NCBI RefSeq assembly: GCF_018919385.1
Contig: NZ_JAHLMF010000010.1
Coordinates: forward strand, 62,001 to 126,000
Source of the DNA: Geomonas diazotrophica
GTDB lineage: Bacteria > Desulfobacterota > Desulfuromonadia > Geobacterales > Geobacteraceae
Length of the DNA stretch: 64,000 bases
Direction of reading: 5' to 3'
Under the pieces are notes generated by a model, which had not been told where the DNA came from, did no database searches, and was given only the letters and a program-made list of their open reading frames with translations. The position numbers were made by a program, and so were the translations under genes. This document shows positions 1-7,504 of the stretch, in pieces. Each line of letters starts with the position of its first letter. Position 1 is the first letter of the stretch.

Positions 1-740
1 GGGACAACTACCGCTGCATCGTGCCGGACCACATCGGCTGCGGCTTCTCCGACAAGCCGGGCGACGACCGCTACGACTACACCCTCTCCCGCCGCATCGA
101 CGACCTGGAGCACCTGATCGATTCGCTCGATCTGCAAGGAAAGATCACCCTTGTGGTGCACGACTGGGGCGGGATGATCGGCATGGGGTACGCAAGCCGC
201 CACCCCGAGCGGATCGGCCGCATCGTGGTCCTGAATACCGCCGCCTTCCATCTCCCCAAGGAGAAGAAGTTCCCGCTGGGGCTGAAGATCTGCCGCGACA
301 CGCTGCTTGGCACCCTGCTGGTGCGCGGTTTCAACGCCTTCAGCGTCGGGGCGTCCATCGTCGGCTGCAAGAAGAACCCGATGCCGCAGGAACTGATGAA
401 GGCTTACCGCGCACCCTACGATTCCTGGCAGAACCGGATCGCCACGCTGCGCTTCGTGCAGGACATCCCGCTCGCACCGGGAGACCGCGGTTACGATCTC
501 GTGAGCGAGATTGCCGCCGGTCTGGAGCGCTTCAGCGACCTCCCCATGGCCATCTTCTGGGGAGAGCTCGACTTCGTTTTCGATACCACCTTCCTTGCCG
601 AATGGAAGCGGCGCTTCCCGAAGGCGCAGGTGCACAGCTATCCCGACGCCGGACACTACGTCCTCGAAGACATGAAAGGCGAAGTGGTGCCGCTCATCGT
701 CGAATTCCTGCAGCAGACCGAGGCCCGGGAGACTGCCTGA
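1..740 (+). CDS. oleB: OleB-type alpha/beta hydrolase, 5' end missing
   Basis: The reading frame is open from base 3, so the gene starts upstream of the window; 245 residues remain. The segment VVHDWGGMIG carries the nucleophile elbow with Asp where serine hydrolases have Ser, as in the haloalkane dehalogenase-like family to which OleB belongs. A late GHYVLED segment supplies the catalytic His. OleB decarboxylates the beta-lactone made by OleC to a cis-olefin in head-to-head hydrocarbon synthesis. The gene ends 3 bases before oleC, so the two are one operon; oleA is expected just upstream but is outside the window. The family is clear and the oleB assignment rests on the neighbours. Confidence 0.88.
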   Translation, partial: DNYRCIVPDHIGCGFSDKPGDDRYDYTLSRRIDDLEHLIDSLDLQGKITLVVHDWGGMIGMGYASRHPERIGRIVVLNTAAFHLPKEKKFPLGLKICRDTLLGTLLVRGFNAFSVGASIVGCKKNPMPQELMKAYRAPYDSWQNRIATLRFVQDIPLAPGDRGYDLVSEIAAGLERFSDLPMAIFWGELDFVFDTTFLAEWKRRFPKAQVHSYPDAGHYVLEDMKGEVVPLIVEFLQQTEARETA

Positions 741-743
741 CCC

Positions 744-2393
744 ATGTCCGAGATCGATTTCGTCAACATAGCCGCGCATCTGCCCGAGATGGCCAGGCGC
801 CAGCCTGACACCAGGGCGATCATCTTCCCCAAGGGGAAGCGGAGCCTCACCTTCTCGGAGTTGAACCGCCTGAGCGACAGGATCGCGCGCGGGTTGATCG
901 CCCACGGCATCTGCAGCGGCGTGCGCACCGTGCTCATGGTGACGCCGAGTCCGGAATTCTTCGCCCTCACCTTCGCGCTCTTCAAGGTGGGCGCGGTGCC
1001 GGTGCTTATCGATCCGGGGCTTGGGATCAAGAACCTGAAGCAGTGCTTCTCCGAGGCCGAACCGCACGCCTTCATCGGCATCCCCAAGGCGCACCTCGCA
1101 CGCAAGCTCTTCGGCTGGGGCAAGGAAAGCATCCGTACCTGCGTTACCGTCGGCCCGCGGCTGTTCTGGGAAGGGACCACGCTTGCGAAGATCATCGCGG
1201 GACAGCAGGACGATACCCCCTTCACCCTCGCCCCGACCCAGAAGGACGACGTCGCGGCCATCCTTTTTACCAGCGGCAGTACCGGCATACCCAAGGGAGC
1301 CATCTACAGCCACGGCAACTTCTCCGCGCAGGTGAAGGCCCTGAAGGATGTCTACGGCATCGAGCCGGGGGAGATCGATCTCCCCACCTTCCCGCTCTTC
1401 GCCCTGTTCGCTCCGGCACTCGGCATGACCGCGGTGATCCCGGAGATGGACTTCACCCGGCCTGGTTCCGTCGATCCGCGCAAGATCGTGGGACCGATCA
1501 ACGAGTACGGCGTGACCACCATGTTCGGCTCCCCAGCCCTCATCAACCGGGTGGGACGCTACGGCGTGGAGCACGGCATCAAGCTTCCCACCCTGCGGCG
1601 GGCAATCTCCGCCGGGGCGCCGGTGCCTGCCTCCGTGCTCGAGCGCTTCACCAGCCTGCTGAACCCGGGCGTGCAGGTGTTCACCCCTTACGGCGCCACC
1701 GAGGCGCTCCCGGTCTGTTCCATAGGCAGCACCGAGATCCTCCAGGAAACCCGTAAAATCACCGATTCCGGCGGCGGGGTCTGCGTCGGGCGGCCGGTTG
1801 AAGGCATCCGCCTGGAGATCGTCCAGATTACCGACAACCCCATCTGCGGCTGGGACGATGCGCTGCGCGTCCCCACCGGAAAGATCGGCGAGATCGTGGT
1901 GCAGGGGGAACAGGTGACCCGCGGCTACTACAACCGCCCGGAATCGGACCACCTCTCCAAGATCATCGACCCGGAGACGGGCTCGTTCTTCCACCGCATG
2001 GGCGACCTCGGGGGGATGGACGAAGACGGTCGTGTCTGGTTCTGCGGCCGCAAATCCCACCGGGTCGAAACCGAAGCAGGCCCTCTTTACACCATCCCCT
2101 GCGAGGCGGTCTTCAACACCCATCCCGCCGTGTTCCGCAGCGCCCTGGTGGGCGTGGGGGAGCCGGGGGCGCTCACGCCGGTGATCTGCATCGAACTGGA
2201 GAAGGGCGTCAAGGTTGACCAGGAGCAGGTTCGCAAGGAGCTGAAATCGCTGGCCGAGGAACACATTCACACCCGTTCCATCGAATCCTTCCTGTTCCAT
2301 CCCGCCTTCCCGGTGGACATACGGCACAACGCCAAGATCTTCAGGGAGAAGCTGGCAGTCTGGGCCGCGGAGACGCTCAAGTGCGCGCGCTAG
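744..2393 (+). CDS. oleC: OleC, AMP-dependent beta-lactone synthetase
   Basis: A 549-residue ANL-superfamily adenylating enzyme. The ATP-binding motif FTSGSTGIPKG lies near residue 174 and the YGATEALP motif near residue 314. In the olefin pathway OleC converts the beta-hydroxy acid from OleD into a beta-lactone, using ATP. The C-terminal domain is complete (GRKSHRVETEAG hinge region, then KIFREKLAVWA near the end). The ATG lies 3 bases after oleB, and the 3' end overlaps oleD by 13 bases, which implies translational coupling. A generic acyl-CoA ligase is the alternative, but the order oleB-oleC-oleD makes the assignment strong. Confidence 0.92.
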   Translation: MSEIDFVNIAAHLPEMARRQPDTRAIIFPKGKRSLTFSELNRLSDRIARGLIAHGICSGVRTVLMVTPSPEFFALTFALFKVGAVPVLIDPGLGIKNLKQCFSEAEPHAFIGIPKAHLARKLFGWGKESIRTCVTVGPRLFWEGTTLAKIIAGQQDDTPFTLAPTQKDDVAAILFTSGSTGIPKGAIYSHGNFSAQVKALKDVYGIEPGEIDLPTFPLFALFAPALGMTAVIPEMDFTRPGSVDPRKIVGPINEYGVTTMFGSPALINRVGRYGVEHGIKLPTLRRAISAGAPVPASVLERFTSLLNPGVQVFTPYGATEALPVCSIGSTEILQETRKITDSGGGVCVGRPVEGIRLEIVQITDNPICGWDDALRVPTGKIGEIVVQGEQVTRGYYNRPESDHLSKIIDPETGSFFHRMGDLGGMDEDGRVWFCGRKSHRVETEAGPLYTIPCEAVFNTHPAVFRSALVGVGEPGALTPVICIELEKGVKVDQEQVRKELKSLAEEHIHTRSIESFLFHPAFPVDIRHNAKIFREKLAVWAAETLKCAR

Positions 2394-3373
2394 TCACCGG
2401 AGGGGGCGGATTCCTCGGCTCGGCCATCGTCAGGCAATTGCGCGCCCGTGGCGACGAAGTGGTCAGTTTCTCGCGCGGAGAGTACCCGGAGCTTGCTTCC
2501 CTCGGCGTAGAGCAGCACCGCGGCGACCTCGCCGACTTGAACGCAGTGGTCCAGGCGGCGCAGGGATGCGACACCGTCTTCCACGTCGCCGCTAAGGCGG
2601 GCATCTGGGGGGGCTTCCAGGAGTACTACCTCGCCAACGTCGTCGGCACCGAAAACGTGATCGCAGCCTGCCGCATCCTCGGCATCAGGCGCCTGGTCTA
2701 CACCGGCTCGCCCAGCGTGGTCTTCGACGGTTCCGACGTTGAGGGTGGCGACGAGTCACTCCCCTACCCGGCCCACTTCGAGGCGCACTACCCGCACAGC
2801 AAGGCGCTCGCGGAAAAGGCCGTCCTCGCCGCCAACTCGCGCACCCTTTCCACCGTTTCGCTCCGGCCGCATCTGATCTGGGGACCGGGCGACAACCACC
2901 TGGTACCGCGCATCGTCGCCAAGGGACGCGCCGGCGCCTTGAGGCGCATCGGCACGCGTACCTGTCTGGTCGACACCGTCTTCGTGGATAACGCGGCCGA
3001 GGTGCACCTGAACGCGGCGGACCGTCTCTGCCCCGATGCGCCGCTGGCGGGCAAGGCCTATTTCATCTCCAACGGGGAGCCCATCCCGCTCTGGGACATG
3101 GTGAACGCCATCCTGGACGCGGCCGGAGTGCCGCCGGTCAACCGCACCGTCCCGGCCGGAGTTGCCTATGCCGTTGGGGTTGCCTGTGAAGTAGCCTGGA
3201 AAACGCTCAAGCTTTCCGGTGAGCCTCCCATGACCCGCTTCGTCGCCAAGGAACTCGCCACCTCCCACTGGTTCGACATCTCCGCGGCCCGCAGGGATCT
3301 CGGCTACTCCCCCCGCATCTCGACGCAGGAGGGGCTGAAGCTTCTGAGGGCGTCGTTCGAGGCAGTGGCTTGA
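2381..3373 (+). CDS. oleD: OleD, NAD(P)H-dependent 2-alkyl-3-ketoalkanoate reductase
   Basis: A 330-residue extended short-chain dehydrogenase. The Rossmann glycine motif is at the very N-terminus (VTGGGGFLGSAIV), and the catalytic YPHSK (YxxxK) is near residue 137. OleD reduces the beta-keto acid from OleA before OleC closes the lactone. The start is GTG, 13 bases inside the end of oleC, because the Rossmann strand begins there directly. The stop overlaps the TTG start of the next gene. Sterol or sugar epimerase-like annotations are common for this family, but the operon context decides. Confidence 0.92.
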   Translation: MRALVTGGGGFLGSAIVRQLRARGDEVVSFSRGEYPELASLGVEQHRGDLADLNAVVQAAQGCDTVFHVAAKAGIWGGFQEYYLANVVGTENVIAACRILGIRRLVYTGSPSVVFDGSDVEGGDESLPYPAHFEAHYPHSKALAEKAVLAANSRTLSTVSLRPHLIWGPGDNHLVPRIVAKGRAGALRRIGTRTCLVDTVFVDNAAEVHLNAADRLCPDAPLAGKAYFISNGEPIPLWDMVNAILDAAGVPPVNRTVPAGVAYAVGVACEVAWKTLKLSGEPPMTRFVAKELATSHWFDISAARRDLGYSPRISTQEGLKLLRASFEAVA

Positions 3374-4062
3374 TTCCGATCGCCGGACTGGAGGGGGTGC
3401 GTGCGCAGTTCAGGCTCGAACCGCTGCAGCGCCCGGATCATGAAAAACAACGCCTGCTCGGCTTTTTAAACGACGAGGAAGTACGGCGTGGTGCTCGACT
3501 GTTCGATCACCTCAAGCGCGAAGAGTTTCTGGTGGGGCGCGGCTTGTTGCGGGAAATCCTGGCGGGGTACAACGGTTGGGAACCGGGATGTCTCGAGTTT
3601 CTCGAGGGGGAGTTCGGAAAGCCGTATCTGGCGGCCGAGCAGGCGGCCGATGGGATGTGTTTCAACGTCTCCCATGCTGGTGGGAAGTTGCTCGTTGCTG
3701 TATGTTACGGTGCGGAGATTGGAGTCGATCTGGAAGAGGTGCGGCAGGATCTGGCGTTTCGCCCCATGGCGGAGCGCTATTTTTCTGTGCGGGAACGGGA
3801 GCAGCTTTTCAGCCTGGCTCCGCAACTGCAGCTCGATGCTTTCTACCGTTGCTGGACCCGGAAGGAGGCCTATATGAAGGGGACCGGGAGAGGTTTTTCG
3901 CTGGTCTCGACGGCGTTTGACGTCTCGCTGTTGCCGGGTGAACCGCCTGCCCTCCTGGGGCATGGTTCGGACCCTGACGAGGTCGGGCGTTGGTGTATCA
4001 TCGACCTGCCGGTCCCTGGCGGTTATTGCGCGGCGCTGGCAATTCAAAGGCAGGGCGAATAA
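3370..4062 (+). CDS. 4'-phosphopantetheinyl transferase, Sfp type
   Basis: A 230-residue enzyme that moves phosphopantetheine from CoA to a carrier-protein serine. The family signatures are visible: GVDLEEV near residue 117 (Mg-binding Asp/Glu) and WTRKEAYMKGTG near residue 161. The start is TTG at 3370, overlapping the oleD stop (TTGA), so translation is coupled to the ole operon. OleABCD use acyl-CoA and need no carrier protein, so the coupling is unexpected; the enzyme may serve a polyketide or fatty-acid synthase elsewhere. The last codons and the TAA stop lie inside a perfect 20-bp palindrome, suggesting that a repeat insertion remodelled the C-terminus. Confidence 0.9.
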   Translation: MIPIAGLEGVRAQFRLEPLQRPDHEKQRLLGFLNDEEVRRGARLFDHLKREEFLVGRGLLREILAGYNGWEPGCLEFLEGEFGKPYLAAEQAADGMCFNVSHAGGKLLVAVCYGAEIGVDLEEVRQDLAFRPMAERYFSVREREQLFSLAPQLQLDAFYRCWTRKEAYMKGTGRGFSLVSTAFDVSLLPGEPPALLGHGSDPDEVGRWCIIDLPVPGGYCAALAIQRQGE

Positions 4063-4072
4063 TTATTCGCCC
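4053..4072. repeat. Perfect 20-bp palindrome of a dispersed family
   Basis: GGGCGAATAATTATTCGCCC reads the same on both strands and is followed by CTACAG. Close relatives occur in this window at 48997-49016 and 49077-49096, also joined to CTGTAG or CTGCAG on the G-rich flank. This pattern suits a dispersed palindromic (REP-like) intergenic repeat. Here it supplies the last sense codons and stop of the phosphopantetheinyl transferase gene. Confidence 0.8.
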
Positions 4073-4106
4073 CTACAGAGTCCCATCGTTCCCATCGTTC
4101 CCATCA

Positions 4107-4496
4107 TCATCTGCTCTTCCCCCTGAACGCCCGGTAGGCATCCATGTGGCTCTTGTACTTCACCAGGCTCACCTCGCTGTTCAGCCAGGCGTAGATGATG
4201 GCGTTGGTTTCCTTGTCCCACTTGAAGAAGAGCCGGTGCTCCCCGGTCGGCTTGGCCCGGCGCCACTGCCGGTAGGCATGCCCCTCGGACTCCCCCTGGT
4301 AGTACGAGGCGTGCTGCGGATCTGCAGGAATCTCATCCTTGATGGCCCGGTACACCCGCGCCAGCAGTTTCGCCTGGGGCGAATCCTTGTAGGTCTGCGG
4401 GTTCCTCTCCTTCTCCTTGGCCACCACGGCGATCAGTTCGTCCAGCACCTGTTCGAAAGCGGCATGAAAGCGGATGCGCGACTCGTTGCTGACCAT
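4107..4496 (-). CDS. YhaV-family type II toxin (ribosome-dependent RNase)
   Basis: 129 residues. The C-terminal half aligns by eye with E. coli YhaV: RLFFKWDKETNAIIYAWLNSE followed by a KYKSHMDAYRAF segment, with an upstream KLLARVYRAIKDEIPADP segment matching the same family. YhaV is a RelE-fold mRNA endonuclease normally neutralised by the AbrB-like antitoxin PrlF. No PrlF-like gene is adjacent. The gene immediately upstream (4499-5365) is a 288-residue unknown whose stop is 2 bases before this ATG, so the two are co-translated. The ATG at 4496 is chosen because a longer open frame upstream only shadows the neighbour. Confidence 0.78.
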   Translation of the reverse strand: MVSNESRIRFHAAFEQVLDELIAVVAKEKERNPQTYKDSPQAKLLARVYRAIKDEIPADPQHASYYQGESEGHAYRQWRRAKPTGEHRLFFKWDKETNAIIYAWLNSEVSLVKYKSHMDAYRAFRGKSR

Positions 4497-4498
4497 GT

Positions 4499-5365
4499 TT
4501 AGACCTCCACGTCCCTGATGAGCTCTTCGATCAGCTTCATTTTGTCCGGGTCCGGGACCTTGATGGTGTCGGCGCTGGAGGCCAGTTCCCGCTCCATGCA
4601 GTCGTAGAGGTCGTACACGGTGCCATTCTCCACCGAGAAGGAGAAGGCATCGAAAATGCGTGGATGACAGGGGACGGTAGAGAGCTTTTCGGAGACCCTG
4701 TCCTCGTAATAGGTGGCGACCAGGCTGTCCGGGAGCACGAACCGGTAGTGGATGAAAGACGAGTCCTTGCCGTGGACGAGTTCGTAGCGGCACTGCAGCA
4801 GGATGGCATCGGTCTCGGAAAAAGCGGTGCCGATACCGGCGAGAACCGCCTTCAGGTCCTGCTCCGCCAACCCCTGGCGTGCCAGCGTTTCGGTCACCGT
4901 CTCGTAATCATCCTGGCGCGGGTGACGCACCCCCTCGTGACTTTCCTGCCATTGGGAGAGCAGTTTCTTCAGCAGCGAAAACCTCCCGGTCAACGGCGCG
5001 ATGCCGATGGCGGCGTTCAGCAGTTTCGGTTCCTGGGGCGCGCGGTCCAGCGCGAGCAGGGCATATTTAGCCGCATCGTTCCAGAGGCAGGATTTTTCCA
5101 GGGCAAGGGCGTAATACATCAGGGAAAGGTAGGAGTCGGAGAGCTCGACGGCCTGGAGGTACTGGGCGTGCATCGAGGCGATGTCGTGCTCCAGGCAGGC
5201 GACCAGCCCGAGCAGGACGTGGCCGGAGACCGGGTCCTTTTTCAGCAGGGCCTGGGCCGACTTCTTGTGTTTGGCCAGCTTCAGCCCCTGGGTCACGTCC
5301 CTGCGGCTGAACGCCCCCAGTTCGCGCAGGAGCTGGCCGAAATCGGGCTGCTTGCGGAAGAACAT
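4499..5365 (-). CDS. Unknown 288-residue helical protein paired with the YhaV gene
   Basis: Not recognised. The middle part (about residues 60-150) has helix-rich, TPR-like stretches (AVELSDSYLSLMYYALALEK, AAKYALLALDRAPQEPKLLNAAIG). The C-terminal third is acidic and ends in a predicted helix (DPDKMKLIEELIRDVEV). There is no signal peptide or membrane segment. It starts 8 bases after the zinc-ribbon membrane gene and ends 2 bases before the YhaV-type toxin gene. Position alone would suit an antitoxin or chaperone role, but it is much larger than PrlF and shows no AbrB fold that I can see. Confidence 0.7.
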   Translation of the reverse strand: MFFRKQPDFGQLLRELGAFSRRDVTQGLKLAKHKKSAQALLKKDPVSGHVLLGLVACLEHDIASMHAQYLQAVELSDSYLSLMYYALALEKSCLWNDAAKYALLALDRAPQEPKLLNAAIGIAPLTGRFSLLKKLLSQWQESHEGVRHPRQDDYETVTETLARQGLAEQDLKAVLAGIGTAFSETDAILLQCRYELVHGKDSSFIHYRFVLPDSLVATYYEDRVSEKLSTVPCHPRIFDAFSFSVENGTVYDLYDCMERELASSADTIKVPDPDKMKLIEELIRDVEV

Positions 5366-5373
5366 GGATCGGC

Positions 5374-5640
5374 TCAGCTAAGCCCGGTGCCGCAGAATCT
5401 GCACGAGGCCTCGCGCCATTTGCTGAACTCGCTGCACTTCGGGCATTGCCGGTAGTGCCCCTCTACCGGGCGGAGCGGGCGCTGAAAGGCGGTGATCATC
5501 ACGGTGGGGGCGAAAAGGGCGTTCAGCAGGAACCACAGAAACGGGTTGCGCCCCTTGGTGTGGGCGATCCAGGCGCCGATGGTGCCGGGCAGAAGGAAGA
5601 AAACGACGACGAATCCCCATTCCATCATGTTGGTAGGCAT
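5374..5640 (-). CDS. Small membrane protein with C-terminal zinc ribbon
   Basis: 88 residues. Two hydrophobic stretches (about residues 8-25 and 32-50) suggest two membrane helices. A cytoplasmic tail follows with CPKCSEF and CRFCGTG, a four-cysteine zinc ribbon. An SD-like GGAG lies 6 bases before the ATG. The gene heads a tight minus-strand run with 4499-5365 and the YhaV gene. The function is unknown; the zinc ribbon suggests a protein or nucleic-acid contact. Confidence 0.72.
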   Translation of the reverse strand: MPTNMMEWGFVVVFFLLPGTIGAWIAHTKGRNPFLWFLLNALFAPTVMITAFQRPLRPVEGHYRQCPKCSEFSKWREASCRFCGTGLS

Positions 5641-5693
5641 GTACGCTCCAGTAGTCGTTAGGCGCCCTTCCCCTTCGGGACGGGAGCGCCGGA

Positions 5694-5984
5694 TCAGGTT
5701 CTGGGTTCGGTCCTGGTGATGGTGCTGCGCAGCTCCAGCCCGAGCAGTCCTGCGGCCTCGCGGACCGCGTTCAGGTAGCGCTCCCTGAAGTGCGGCAGGG
5801 CGTCGGTCGGGTTCCCCGCCTCATCCCAGGGAAGCTCGGTGCGGGACAGCACGATCAGGATCTCCTCCAGGGAGTCCCTTTGCTTTCTCAGCTCGCGGAT
5901 CTCTTTCAAAGCCTCGTGCAACAGCTCTGCCGTGGCGGGGTCGTCGGATGTCGCTGCCTGCAACTTCTGTAGCATATCGGTCAT
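5694..5984 (-). CDS. Small coiled-coil protein of unknown function
   Basis: 96 residues starting MTDMLQKLQAATS. A charged helical stretch (LLHEALKEIRELRKQRDSLEEIL, about residues 21-43) suggests a short coiled coil. The ATG at 5984 is preceded by AGGAG at good spacing; the frame is open further upstream but without a ribosome-binding site. The gene lies just upstream of the small minus-strand run and may share its transcript. I recognise no family. Confidence 0.62.
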   Translation of the reverse strand: MTDMLQKLQAATSDDPATAELLHEALKEIRELRKQRDSLEEILIVLSRTELPWDEAGNPTDALPHFRERYLNAVREAAGLLGLELRSTITRTEPRT

Positions 5985-6187
5985 GGGGCGCTCCTCTTGA
6001 GTGGTGGCATCGTAGCAGCGAGGCGTATACGAGTCAACAGGCTTTATAGATGCGATTAGTCGGCAACTTCCACCCGCCGACTGGCTCTTTGTGGCCGGCC
6101 AACACATTTCTTTTAATTGCCAAAGCGTAACAAAGGCTTTATGCTCTCCCCGTCGCAGTCACCACTACTCAAACAAAGGACGATCAT

Positions 6188-6814
6188 ATGAACAGGTTCG
6201 TGTCATTACTCATCGGCACCGCACTCACCTCTCTCATCGCCGCGAACGGTTTTGCCGCTGAGGCTGCTCCCGCCGCTGCTCACGCCGCAGCTCCGGCAGT
6301 GGCACCCGCCGCGGCTGTTGCCCCCGTGGTTCCCGCCAAGGACGAGGCAAGCGTTGCGGCAGTCAAGATCGCGTTTATCGACATGGGCAAGGTCGCGTCA
6401 GAATCTCCCGAAGGCAAGGCGGCAAGCGAGTCGCTGAAGAAGAAGTCGGAGCTCCTGCGCAGCAAGCTCGACGCCCGGACCAAGCAGCTCGAGAAGCAAA
6501 AGGCCGCCATCGAGGCCAAGCTTCCCACCATGACCCAGAAGGAGCGCGCAGCCAAGGCGGCCGAATTCCAGAAGAAGGTCGAGGAATTCCAGAAGCTGGC
6601 ACGGGCGAGCGAACTCGAGGTGAACAAGCTTCAGGACAAGCTGACCAACGAAGTCGGCGGCGTGATCAAGAAGGCGGCCGGTGACTATGCCAAGGCCAAT
6701 GGCTACCTGTTGGTGGTCGAGGAAAAAGGGGTGCTCTTCGCGGATGAAAGGGTGAAGCCCAAAGACATCAGCGAAGAGGTCGCCGCCGAGCTCTCCAAGA
6801 AAGGGAAGAAATAG
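6188..6814 (+). CDS. OmpH/Skp-family periplasmic chaperone-like protein
   Basis: 208 residues. A signal peptide (residues 1-24, ending NGFAAEA) is followed by an Ala/Pro-rich linker. The Skp-like core then begins at VKIAFIDMGKVASESPEGK (about residue 60), continues through a long Lys/Glu coiled coil (about 80-150) and ends in YLLVVEEKGVLFADERV. Skp/OmpH proteins hold unfolded outer-membrane proteins in the periplasm. The Ala/Pro-rich insert between signal peptide and core is unusual. The gene stands alone and is followed by a strong intrinsic terminator at 6862-6902. It is probably a paralogue rather than the housekeeping skp, which normally follows bamA. Confidence 0.82.
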   Translation: MNRFVSLLIGTALTSLIAANGFAAEAAPAAAHAAAPAVAPAAAVAPVVPAKDEASVAAVKIAFIDMGKVASESPEGKAASESLKKKSELLRSKLDARTKQLEKQKAAIEAKLPTMTQKERAAKAAEFQKKVEEFQKLARASELEVNKLQDKLTNEVGGVIKKAAGDYAKANGYLLVVEEKGVLFADERVKPKDISEEVAAELSKKGKK

Positions 6815-6861
6815 TTCCTCCACCCTTCCCTGCCCAGCCGTACCATTCTTATCGTTACACC

Positions 6862-6902
6862 GGCTCGCCGCCTCGGGATTTCCAAGGCGGCGAGCCTTTT
6901 TT
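6862..6902 (+). terminator. Intrinsic terminator of the OmpH-like gene
   Basis: A perfect 12-bp stem (GGCTCGCCGCCT at 6862-6873 with AGGCGGCGAGCC at 6885-6896), an 11-base loop and six T residues. Confidence 0.92.
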
Positions 6903-7033
6903 CACCCCCCCCAGCTCCCAGCCCTCCCAATGGTTACAAAAATTAACATTTGTTAACATAGAAATGGATTTGTTGGTAGAATGTCACCTTGTTTCTTGGA
7001 ACACCCAAATTCCGAGCGGCACAGGGGACGACG

Positions 7034-7504
7034 ATGATGCTACGACTTTGTCTTATCTCGCTCTGCATGGCGGTGGTCATCTCCTGCCGGTATGACCTCG
7101 CGGAAGCGACTCTGGGGGAAGCGGCCCAGACCATTGCCCGAGACTCCAAGGAGTTGTCCGGAGCGCTCCTGAAATCGACCAACCGCGCCAGTTACCGCGT
7201 TCAATCGATCGCTTCAGGGACCACGGCCACCACCGTGCGGGAATACGTGAATCCGTCCGGCGTCGTCTTCGCGGTCGCCTGGAACGGCTTGGTACACCCC
7301 GATCTGCACGTGCTGCTCGGCAACTATCACGACGACTACCGTAAGGCGCTTTCCGGTACACCGCGTCGGCAGGGGCGTCGAGGTTTGAAAGTGATGACGC
7401 GTCGGATGGTGGTGGAAACCTGGGGGCATATGCGCAACCTGCAAGGGCGGGCCTACCTTCCCGAACTCCTGCCCGAAGGAGTGAGCCTCGATGAGATCCG
7501 TTAA
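7034..7504 (+). CDS. DUF2844-family exported protein
   Basis: 156 residues. The N-terminus (MMLRLCLISLCMAVVISC) is a signal sequence and may be a lipoprotein signal ending at Cys18. The remainder fits the DUF2844 family as I recall it: an ATLGE start to the mature part, TVREYVNPSGVVFAVAWNG in the centre and a VVETWGHMRNLQGRAYLP end. The start at 7034 is preceded by AGGGGAC; an in-frame ATG at 6989 lacks a ribosome-binding site. It overlaps the DUF3443 gene by 14 bases. DUF2844 and DUF3443 genes are known as neighbours in other proteobacteria, with unknown function. Confidence 0.75.
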   Translation: MMLRLCLISLCMAVVISCRYDLAEATLGEAAQTIARDSKELSGALLKSTNRASYRVQSIASGTTATTVREYVNPSGVVFAVAWNGLVHPDLHVLLGNYHDDYRKALSGTPRRQGRRGLKVMTRRMVVETWGHMRNLQGRAYLPELLPEGVSLDEIR

